From NCBI RefSeq assembly GCF_051960575.1, contig NZ_JBQCEE010000063.1:1-5450 (forward strand): a stretch of DNA of 5,450 nt, given 5' to 3'. The notes under the pieces are model-generated. The model did no database searches, was not told the origin of the DNA, and saw only the letters and a program-made list of their open reading frames with translations. Made by a program: the position numbers and the translations under genes. Shown here in pieces: positions 1-5,450 of this stretch. The stretch comes from JBQCEE01 sp051960575. Lineage in GTDB: Bacteria; Actinomycetota; Actinomycetes; Mycobacteriales; Jatrophihabitantaceae. How positions within the stretch are numbered: the stretch's first letter is position 1; every line of letters begins with the position of its first letter.

Positions 1-53
1 CGACCCCCGACGGACCGGCGGCGCCACGGGTGCGGCACGGCCGGGCAGCCCCA
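1..53. other. Sequence downstream of the desaturase, no gene seen
   Basis: This short stretch lies beyond the stop codon of the minus-strand desaturase and runs to the left edge. I see no coding signal that can be told from GC-rich background and no convincing terminator: short GC-rich inverted matches exist but none forms a clean stem followed by a T-tract in the minus-strand direction. It may be the intergenic gap or the end of a gene that lies outside the window. Confidence 0.4.
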
Positions 54-1103
54 TCAGCTGCGCGGCGCGTCCCGCCGGACCACGCTTCGCACCAGGCCGG
101 CGTGGTACGCCGTGTACGACCTGGCCCGGTACGGCACCCGGTCGCCGAGTGCCTCGTCGACCATCGGCAGGTACCGGTAGTGCACGGTCGGCACCAGGTG
201 GTGCGCCGTGTGGCGGTTGCTGTTCCACACGACGAACGCGAGCAGCCGGTTCGTCGCGACCGTGCGGGTGACCTCGATCTGCGTCCCCGAGCGGTCGGTG
301 CCGTAGTGCTCGGGCAGGCCGAAGATCAGACTGACGACACACCAGTAGAGCGCCAACGGGATCACCCAACAGGACAGCAGGGCCTGCCCCTTGAACACCG
401 CTGCGACCACGATGCCCGCCGTGAAGCAGACCATCCAGACGGCGTCGCGGCGCACCAGGCCGCGCACGCCGGCGCGATCGGCGTAGCCGGGCGGGCGGCC
501 GACGAGTGCGCGGAGGCTGTCCCAGGTGAACTGCCCGAACATCAGCAGCCCCGTCGCAGGGAAGGCGACGACGTAGAGCAGCAGGTTGGTGATCTCGCCG
601 GTGGGCTCGGGGTCGTCCGGGGTCGCGGTCGCCCGGTGGTGCTCGAGGTGCCAGCAGCGCCAGAGGTTCGCGTTGATGCCCAACGGCACCGCCCAGAGGA
701 AGGTGGCCACGCGGTTCGCGCGCCGACCGGCGAACAGCGTGCCGTGCGCGGCGTCGTGCATCGCCGAGTACGCCCCGTGCAGCAGGAATGCCTGCGCGAC
801 CCAGACCGGCACCCACAGCCACAGCGAGTCGACGAGCTCGCCGGCCACGGTCAGGGTCACCCAGGCGAGCACCAGCACGGCGCAGTGCACGGCGGCCCGC
901 GCCGAGTCGGCCCGGGTCATCCGCTGGGCCCGGACGAGTGCGCGGATGTCGGGCGGGACGAGCGAGCGCCGCACCGCACGCCGGTCAGAGCCGGTGCGGC
1001 CGGTGTCGTGCAGCGCGACACCGTCGGACGGCCCACGCCCCGGCGTGACCCCGAGCACCTCGTCGAGCACTGACGTGTCGCCACTCGCGGACGGACGGAT
1101 CAT
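54..1103 (-). CDS. Membrane fatty-acid desaturase family protein
   Basis: A 349-aa integral membrane di-iron enzyme of the fatty-acid desaturase superfamily, which uses O2 and an electron donor to desaturate or hydroxylate a lipid-type substrate at the membrane. Three histidine boxes are visible: HDAAH (residues 116-120), HLEHH (152-156) and HTAHH (298-302), with an extra PEHYG histidine at 266. Hydrophobic segments lie at about 71-90, 93-113, 171-191 and, as a pair, 222-262, which puts the boxes on the cytoplasmic face as usual. The length is normal for the family. The ATG at 1103 is preferred because a GGGGG stretch lies just upstream and the 88 in-frame residues further upstream are Gly/Pro/Arg-rich with no family resemblance. 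The first 55 or so residues are themselves poorly conserved-looking, so a later start is possible. The exact substrate (acyl-lipid, acyl-CoA, carotenoid or other) cannot be read from the sequence. It is transcribed away from the sensor kinase. Confidence 0.9.
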   Translation of the reverse strand: MIRPSASGDTSVLDEVLGVTPGRGPSDGVALHDTGRTGSDRRAVRRSLVPPDIRALVRAQRMTRADSARAAVHCAVLVLAWVTLTVAGELVDSLWLWVPVWVAQAFLLHGAYSAMHDAAHGTLFAGRRANRVATFLWAVPLGINANLWRCWHLEHHRATATPDDPEPTGEITNLLLYVVAFPATGLLMFGQFTWDSLRALVGRPPGYADRAGVRGLVRRDAVWMVCFTAGIVVAAVFKGQALLSCWVIPLALYWCVVSLIFGLPEHYGTDRSGTQIEVTRTVATNRLLAFVVWNSNRHTAHHLVPTVHYRYLPMVDEALGDRVPYRARSYTAYHAGLVRSVVRRDAPRS

Positions 1104-1154
1104 CGCGGCCCCCAGCACCCGGCCGCGCGGCACCCCTCCGGCGGTCCCGGGGGC

Positions 1155-1182
1155 AGTATCACCCTGTCCCTCGGGTCCAGAA
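1155..1182 (-). promoter_or_regulatory. Weak candidate promoter for the desaturase
   Basis: On the minus strand a GATACT hexamer (plus-strand 1155-1160) matches the TATAAT -10 consensus at four of six positions, including the most conserved A2 and T6. A TTCTGG hexamer lies 16 bp upstream (1177-1182) but matches the -35 consensus poorly. Transcription would start near 1148, giving a leader of about 45 nt before the ATG at 1103. This is an eye-based match in GC-rich DNA and could be chance. Confidence 0.25.
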
Positions 1183-1212
1183 GGTCCCGATGCGCCGACC
1201 ACCCGACCCGAA

Positions 1213-1234
1213 CCCGACAGAACCTTCCGTCGGG
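1213..1234. repeat. Imperfect 22-bp palindrome, candidate operator
   Basis: The arms are CCCGACAGAA and TTCCGTCGGG around a central CC. Nine of ten arm positions are complementary, the exception being the A/C pair at arm position 7. It lies 110 bp upstream of the desaturase start and about 30 bp upstream of the weak -35 candidate. Its size and symmetry suit a dimeric regulator such as a TetR-type protein; a hairpin in RNA is the alternative. No such regulator is encoded in the window. Confidence 0.4.
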
Positions 1235-1383
1235 GGAGCCGGGACGCGAGAGGCAGGAATCGGCTGCGCGGATCAGCAAGCGCGCCGGGCGCGCATCCAC
1301 CGCGTCCACCGGTCGGCGCGACCGCTCCGGACCGTCCGACGTCTCCTGGATGGTCCCCCCGCACCAACGGAGTCGTGCGCAGG

Positions 1384-1394
1384 TTCGGGCCGAA
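1384..1394. repeat. Short palindrome TTCGGGCCGAA upstream of the kinase
   Basis: The arms TTCGG and CCGAA are perfectly complementary around a single central G. The site ends 64 bp before the kinase start codon, where a regulator could act. Five-base arms are short, and the symmetry does not extend outward, so chance is a real possibility. Confidence 0.2.
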
Positions 1395-1446
1395 GGACCC
1401 GATGCCGAGATGCTTGCGGGTGAAACCGTTGTGAGGTCATGTCCAC

Positions 1447-1453
1447 GAGGAGG
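1447..1453 (+). promoter_or_regulatory. Ribosome binding site of the sensor kinase
   Basis: GAGGAGG lies five bases before the ATG at 1459 and is strongly complementary to the 16S rRNA 3' end. It decides the start: the next in-frame ATG at 1498 has no comparable site, and using 1459 leaves a 20-odd residue tail before the first PAS domain. Confidence 0.8.
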
Positions 1454-1458
1454 CGACG

Positions 1459-4281
1459 ATGCCCTCGCTCGACCCGAGTGGTCAGCGCTCGACCGTCATG
1501 ACGGCCGGGCCGGGGGACGAGGGTGCCTTCCGCATCGCCTTCGAAGCCAGCCCGGTCGGCATGGCGGTGCTCGACGACGGCGGCCGCTGCCTCCAGGTCA
1601 ACCAGGCGCTCGCCTCGCTGCTCGGTGCCGACCGCTCCAGCTTGCTCGGCCGGTCGCTCTACGACTTCACCCACCCGGACGACGTGGCGCTGACGATGGA
1701 TCAGGTTGCCACCGCGCGTGAGGGCTCGGGCGCGCAGTCCTTCGAGAAGCGGTACGTGCGTGTCGACGGCGCCGCCGTCTGGTGCGCCGTCCGGTTGTCG
1801 TCGGTGCGTGCGGTCGACGGCCGACGTGTGCACTTGGCGCACATCCGCGACGTGTCGATCGAGCACGAGCTCCGCCAACGCGAGCTCCGCGAGCGGGCAC
1901 TGCTGGATCTGCTCGTCGCGCTGCAGCGCGACGTGGCCGCCGTCGCGCACGACCGCGCAGCGGTGTTGACCCTCGTGGCCGAGCGGTGTCTCGAGATGAT
2001 CGTCGGCACCGAGGGCACGGCGATCGAGCTGGCCGAGCAGGCCCATGAGTCGGATCGTCTGGTGTACGCGGCGGCGGCCGGGCACCTGGCGTCCTGCCTC
2101 GGCATCACCGTCGACGCGCGGGCCTCGCTGTCCGGCCTTGCCGCCCGCACCGGCGAGACCCTCGTCTGCCGCGACAGCGAGACCGACGACCGGGTTGACC
2201 GCGACGCCTGCCGCCGCACGCGCGTGCGGTCCATGGTCGTCGCCCCGATCGTGAGCGATGGCGAGCGGATCGGTGCCCTCAAGATCGCCAGCTCGCGTCC
2301 GGACGCGTTCGCGGGCGACGCCGGCCACCTGCTGACCCTCATCGCCCAGAATCTCGGGGCGGCGCTGCGGCAGGCCGCCGACACCGAGCACATCCAACGG
2401 TTGTTGCAGACGGCCCGTGACGCAGCGGCGGCTGCCCGGCGCAGCGAGAAGCGCTTCCGCACGGCCTTCCTCGGCAGCCCGCTCGGCATGATCGTGCAGG
2501 AGCTCGGCGACAACGGGACACGGCAGGTGAATGCGGCCGCCGCGACGATGCTCGGCTACACCTCGGAGGACGCCGACGACATGCCGCACGGCGGGACGAT
2601 CGAGCCCGCCGACCGCGAGCGCTTCGACGAGATCGTGCGCGAGATGGCGGCCGGGCAACGGACGCAGGCCGAACTCGACGTGCGCAGCCGGCACCGCGAC
2701 GGCCATCTCGTCGACCTCCACCTCTATGCGGCCGTGGTCGCCACCGACGACGGCAACCGCACGGTGATCTGGCAGATCCAGGACAGCACGGCGCAGCGGG
2801 AGTCGACGCGCGTACTCACCGAGCGGGCCCGCCTGCTCGAACTGGCCAATGACGCCATCGTCGTGCACGGCATGGACGGCACGATCCGCTACTGGAACCC
2901 GGCGGCCGAGCGAATCTACGGCTGGTCGCGCGAGGCCGCCGTCGGGCTGGACATCGACAGCCTGCTGCGCACCCGCTGGGCGCCCGGAGTCGATCGCGCG
3001 GCGGTGCGCGCCGCCCTCGAACAGACCGGCACCTGGGAGGGCGAGGTGCACCACATCGCGATGTCCGGCGCGCCGCTGACCGTCCTGGCCCGCAAGGCCT
3101 TGCAACGCGACGAGCGGGGCGAGCCGGTCGCGATCCTGACGATCAACACCGACATCACCGAGCGCCGAGCCGCCGAGGCGCGGCTCGCGGCGAGCGAGGC
3201 ACTGTTCCGATCGCAGTTCGAGCACAGCGCGGTCGGCCAGATGATCCGTACCGCCGACGGCGTCGTGGAGTCGGCGAACCCCGCGTTCGCCGCCATGCTC
3301 GGCTTCGAGTCGCCCGATGACCTCGTCGGCCGGCACATGAGCCAGCTCGTGTCCGACACCACCGCGACGCAGCGGGGTCCCGAGTGGGCCGAGCTCTACG
3401 TCGGCAAGCGTGACAGCATCCGCAGCGAGATCGTCCTCCGGCGGTCGGGTGGCACCGAGGTGGCCCTGGCCTACACGACCTCGATCCTGCGCGGCGTCGA
3501 CGGGCAACCCGACCGCTTCGTCTCGATCGTCCAGGACGTCACCGAACAGCGGTCCGCCGAGCGTGCGCGTGACGATGCGATCGCGACCCTCGAGCAGCGC
3601 AATGCCGAGCTGCAGCGGGCCAACGCCCTGAAGACCGATCTCATCGGCATGCTCGGGCACGAGATGAACAACCCGCTCACCGTGGTCGGTGCCATGACCG
3701 AACTCGCGGCCGACGCGTGGGGCGCCGACTGCACCGACGAGCAACGCACCCACCTCGAGGACGTCGAGCGGAACGTGCAGCGTCTGCAACGGACGGTGCG
3801 TGAGGTGCTCGACCAGGTGACGCTCGAGGCGGGGCACCTGATCGCACGGCCGCAGCTGGTCGAGCTCGCGCCGGCCCTCCGGTCCGTGACGACGGCGGTC
3901 GTCTCGGAGGTCGTCGTCGACTGCCCCGACGACGTGGTCGCCCTCGTGCAGCCCGAGCATCTCGAGCACATCGTCGCCAACCTGCTCAGCAACGCGGACA
4001 AGTACGGCGGCGGCGCCGAGCGCATCCAGGTCACGGCGGACGGCGGGACGGTGACCATCGACGTGATCGACCACGGCCCCGGCGTGCCCGAGTCGTTCGT
4101 CGACCGGCTCTTTACCCGGTTCAGCCGCGACGAGGCCACGGGCGCGTGGGTGGTGGGCCACGGGTTGGGGCTCTACATCGTGCGTGAACTGGCGCGGGCC
4201 AACGGTGGCGACGTCACGTACCTGCCGACGCCCGGCGGCGGCGCCACCTTCCGGATCAGCCTGACGGCCGCGCCCGGCTGA
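1459..4281 (+). CDS. Soluble multi-PAS/GAF sensor histidine kinase
   Basis: A 940-aa sensor kinase that should autophosphorylate on a histidine and pass the phosphate to a response regulator. Domains in order: PAS (about 22-137), GAF (147-306, ending in a VRSMVVAPI...IGALKIAS pattern), PAS (328-447), PAS (452-570, with the YWNPAAERIYGWS core), PAS (578-698), a helical linker (about 696-730), HisKA and HATPase. The H-box is GHEMNNPL with the phospho-acceptor H734; E735 and N738 form the ExxN pattern linked to phosphatase activity in HisKA kinases. The ATPase has the N-box NLLSNADKYG (841-850), G1 DHGPGVP (871-877), F-box LFTRF (884-888) and G2 GHGLGLYIV (900-908), so it looks catalytically intact. 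No transmembrane segment or signal peptide is present, so it should be cytosolic. No LOV-type photoactive cysteine motif is seen, and no cofactor can be assigned. No receiver domain or adjacent response regulator is in view. The ligand is unknown. Confidence 0.95.
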   Translation: MPSLDPSGQRSTVMTAGPGDEGAFRIAFEASPVGMAVLDDGGRCLQVNQALASLLGADRSSLLGRSLYDFTHPDDVALTMDQVATAREGSGAQSFEKRYVRVDGAAVWCAVRLSSVRAVDGRRVHLAHIRDVSIEHELRQRELRERALLDLLVALQRDVAAVAHDRAAVLTLVAERCLEMIVGTEGTAIELAEQAHESDRLVYAAAAGHLASCLGITVDARASLSGLAARTGETLVCRDSETDDRVDRDACRRTRVRSMVVAPIVSDGERIGALKIASSRPDAFAGDAGHLLTLIAQNLGAALRQAADTEHIQRLLQTARDAAAAARRSEKRFRTAFLGSPLGMIVQELGDNGTRQVNAAAATMLGYTSEDADDMPHGGTIEPADRERFDEIVREMAAGQRTQAELDVRSRHRDGHLVDLHLYAAVVATDDGNRTVIWQIQDSTAQRESTRVLTERARLLELANDAIVVHGMDGTIRYWNPAAERIYGWSREAAVGLDIDSLLRTRWAPGVDRAAVRAALEQTGTWEGEVHHIAMSGAPLTVLARKALQRDERGEPVAILTINTDITERRAAEARLAASEALFRSQFEHSAVGQMIRTADGVVESANPAFAAMLGFESPDDLVGRHMSQLVSDTTATQRGPEWAELYVGKRDSIRSEIVLRRSGGTEVALAYTTSILRGVDGQPDRFVSIVQDVTEQRSAERARDDAIATLEQRNAELQRANALKTDLIGMLGHEMNNPLTVVGAMTELAADAWGADCTDEQRTHLEDVERNVQRLQRTVREVLDQVTLEAGHLIARPQLVELAPALRSVTTAVVSEVVVDCPDDVVALVQPEHLEHIVANLLSNADKYGGGAERIQVTADGGTVTIDVIDHGPGVPESFVDRLFTRFSRDEATGAWVVGHGLGLYIVRELARANGGDVTYLPTPGGGATFRISLTAAPG

Positions 4282-4289
4282 GCCGTCCC

Positions 4290-4311
4290 CGGCCGACCCG
4301 CACGGGGGCCG
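4290..4311 (+). terminator. GC-rich hairpin after the kinase, possible terminator
   Basis: Nine bases past the kinase stop codon, CGGCC and CCC pair with GGG and GGCCG around a GCAC loop, with a two-base GA bulge on the 5' side. It would form an eight-pair stem. No T-tract follows, so it is not a classical intrinsic terminator, though U-less hairpins are proposed to act in actinobacteria. It may instead be chance pairing in GC-rich DNA. Confidence 0.3.
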
Positions 4312-4320
4312 ATCACGACG

Positions 4321-4326
4321 TAGGCT
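4321..4326 (+). promoter_or_regulatory. Candidate -10 box for a leaderless transcript
   Basis: TAGGCT fits the actinobacterial housekeeping -10 pattern TANNNT. Eight bases separate it from the ATG at 4335, so transcription would begin at or next to the start codon. That agrees with the absence of a Shine-Dalgarno sequence before this gene. No good -35 hexamer is visible, which is common for such promoters. Confidence 0.4.
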
Positions 4327-4334
4327 CCGCAGTC

Positions 4335-5450
4335 ATGACCAGCCGCGGGGCACCGGCCGTGCGCCTGGCCGAACTGGTCTGCGCGTTGTCGCTCGCCACC
4401 GACCTCGGCCTCGGGCAGCCCCAGGAGCACGTCCTGCGACAGACGGTGATCGCCACCAGGCTCGCCGCGCTCGCCGGCCTCGACGAGGACCAGCAGGCGT
4501 CGACCTTCTACGTCTCGTTGCTCGCCTGGGTGGGCTGCGTCGCCGACTCGCACGAGCTCGCGCGGTGGTTCGGCGACGACGTGCGGCTGCGCGCCGACAG
4601 CTACCAGGTCGACCGGGCGGGCGTGGCGATGGTCGGCTTCCTCGTCGGCCACCTGTCGTCCAGCGGCGGGTCGCTGCGCCGGCTCGCGACCGCGGGCCGG
4701 TTCTTCACCAGCGGCGTCAAGGACGTCATGGGCTCGTTCGTGGCGCACTGCCAGACCACCGGCGACATCGCCGAGCGCCTCGGCATGCCCGACGCCGTGC
4801 ACCGCGCGCTCGCGCAGGCCTTCGCCCGATGGGACGGCAAGGGGACACCGTCGACGCTCGCCGGTGACGCCATCGACCCGGTGATGCGGGTGGTGCAGAT
4901 CGCCGACGACGCCGAGGTGTTCCACCGGCTCGGCGGAGTCGGGTCCGCGCTCGAGATGCTGCGGCACCGCAGCGGGAAGGAGTTCGACCCCGGACTCGTG
5001 CAGCGCTGCGTCGAACGACCCGACGCGATCTTCGGTGGTGTCGACGAGGTCGACGCCTGGGACACCGTGATCGCCGGGTGCCGCGCACTGGACCGACCGC
5101 TCGACGAGGCGTCACTGCTCGACGTGCTCGCCGTCTTCGGCGACTACGCCGACCTCAAGTGCCCCTGGTTCCTCGGACACTCGCGGGCCGTCGCCGACCT
5201 CGCCGCCGCGGCGGCCGGGCACGCCGGGCTCACCGCGGAGGAGGTCGAGCTGACGCGGGCCGCGGCCCTCGTCGCCCGGCTCGGTGCGATCGGCGTCTCG
5301 GCCGGTGTGTGGGAGAAGCCCGGGCCGCTCACCGCGTTCGAGTGGGAGCGCGTGCGCACGGTCCCGTTCCTGACACAACGGGTGTTGAGTCGTCAGCCAC
5401 GGCTGGCGCAGGTCGGTGCGGTCGCAGCGATGGTGTACGAGCGGTTGGAC
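4335..5450 (+). CDS. Tandem HD-GYP-like protein with degenerate active sites (partial)
   Basis: The reading frame stays open to the right edge, giving 372 residues; the C-terminus is missing. It resembles actinobacterial proteins with two HD-GYP-like units; HD-GYP enzymes hydrolyse c-di-GMP. Unit one (about 10-230) has an N-terminal helix pair with EHVLR (31-35), a GYP-type loop RWDGKGTP (165-172), then VQIADDAEVFHR (187-198) and the GKEFDPGLV pattern (214-222). Unit two starts near 260 and keeps LGHSRAVADLA (280-290), IGVSAGVWEKPGPLT (319-333) and EWERVR (336-341). The catalytic residues are altered: the expected His-Asp is A314-R315, the His-Pro histidine is V343, and the His-His-Glu motif is V367-Y368-E369. 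Unit one has LLAWVGC (62-68) where an HD pair would be expected. It is thus probably non-catalytic and may sense or scaffold. ATG 4335 was chosen because family-like sequence begins soon after it and a -10 box sits at leaderless distance. It follows the kinase by 53 bp. From memory, relatives often end in a LuxR-type DNA-binding domain, which cannot be checked here. Confidence 0.85.
   Translation, partial: MTSRGAPAVRLAELVCALSLATDLGLGQPQEHVLRQTVIATRLAALAGLDEDQQASTFYVSLLAWVGCVADSHELARWFGDDVRLRADSYQVDRAGVAMVGFLVGHLSSSGGSLRRLATAGRFFTSGVKDVMGSFVAHCQTTGDIAERLGMPDAVHRALAQAFARWDGKGTPSTLAGDAIDPVMRVVQIADDAEVFHRLGGVGSALEMLRHRSGKEFDPGLVQRCVERPDAIFGGVDEVDAWDTVIAGCRALDRPLDEASLLDVLAVFGDYADLKCPWFLGHSRAVADLAAAAAGHAGLTAEEVELTRAAALVARLGAIGVSAGVWEKPGPLTAFEWERVRTVPFLTQRVLSRQPRLAQVGAVAAMVYERLD

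Larger units (their letters stand above)
1104..1458. promoter_or_regulatory. Divergent intergenic region between desaturase and sensor kinase
   Basis: These 355 bp separate two genes transcribed in opposite directions, so promoters for both must lie here or inside the genes. Reading frames that cross it lack recognisable motifs and have shadow-like Arg/Pro/Gly-rich composition. It holds an imperfect 22-bp palindrome at 1213-1234, a GC-rich 15-bp one at 1280-1294 (arms GCGCGCC and GGCGCGC) and an 11-bp one at 1384-1394 (TTCGGGCCGAA). No convincing promoter for the kinase was found by eye. Confidence 0.6.

Noticed and set aside
30..1073. A 347-codon plus-strand frame opposite the desaturase.
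   Set aside because: Low-complexity Arg/His/Gly/Val-rich product with no motif; the minus strand has three ordered histidine boxes and membrane segments.
1280..1294. GC-only palindrome with arms GCGCGCC and GGCGCGC as an operator or hairpin.
   Set aside because: Alternating G and C tracts give such symmetry by chance in DNA this GC-rich, and no T-tract or promoter element adjoins it.
1104..1367. N-terminal extension of the desaturase to an ATG at 1367.
   Set aside because: The 88 added residues are Gly/Pro/Arg-rich and unlike the family, would make the protein unusually long, and would consume most of the divergent promoter region.
586..1434. A plus-strand frame of 282 codons covering the desaturase 5' half and the intergenic region.
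   Set aside because: Ser/Arg/Pro/Thr-rich with no domain; most of it is antisense to the desaturase and it has no support of its own.
1414..1440. TTGCGG and TCATGT spaced by 17 bp as a promoter for the kinase.
   Set aside because: The -10 hexamer matches the consensus at only two positions and lacks the conserved A2, so it is not better than chance.
1350..1721. A 123-codon plus-strand frame overlapping the kinase start.
   Set aside because: It lies out of frame with the kinase, ends inside the first PAS domain and shows no motif.
1273..4161. A 962-codon open frame on the minus strand opposite the kinase, longer than the kinase itself.
   Set aside because: Its product is Arg/His/Gly/Asp-rich without recognisable motifs, while the plus strand encodes a complete chain of PAS, GAF and kinase motifs with a strong ribosome binding site. 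Long antisense frames are expected in GC-rich genes because stop codons are rare in the mirrored frame.
4173..4967. A 264-codon minus-strand frame opposite the HD-GYP-like gene.
   Set aside because: His/Arg/Gly-rich antisense shadow; the plus strand carries the GYP-type loop and FDP patterns in order.

Overview
The window is GC-rich with strong G/C preference at third codon positions. The gene types (a soluble multi-PAS histidine kinase, a tandem HD-GYP-like protein, a membrane fatty-acid desaturase) suit a high-GC actinobacterium. No rRNA, tRNA, transposase, CRISPR array or phage gene is visible, so it looks like ordinary chromosome.

Layout: (1) 54-1103, minus strand: a complete membrane fatty-acid desaturase with three histidine boxes. 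(2) 1104-1458: a 355-bp divergent intergenic region with an imperfect 22-bp palindrome, two smaller palindromes, a weak candidate promoter for the desaturase and a clear Shine-Dalgarno site for the next gene. (3) 1459-4281, plus strand: a complete 940-aa soluble hybrid-sensor-type histidine kinase without receiver domain, reading PAS-GAF-PAS-PAS-PAS-HisKA-HATPase. (4) 4282-4334: a 53-bp gap holding a GC hairpin and a good -10 box placed so that the next gene could be leaderless. (5) 4335 to the right edge, plus strand: the first 372 residues of a tandem HD-GYP-like protein, cut by the window end.

The most notable point is in the last gene. Its second HD unit keeps the fold-defining sequence around the active site, but His-Asp is replaced by Ala-Arg, the downstream His-Pro by Val-Pro and the His-His-Glu by Val-Tyr-Glu. 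Its first unit keeps a GYP-like loop but also lacks a recognisable HD pair. It therefore reads as a non-catalytic, probably sensory or regulatory, relative of c-di-GMP phosphodiesterases.

How the genes work together is inference. The kinase has no response regulator in view and its partner is unknown. The HD-GYP-like protein follows on the same strand and could be part of the same signalling module. The desaturase shares the upstream region with the kinase and may be under related control, but nothing in the sequence proves this.
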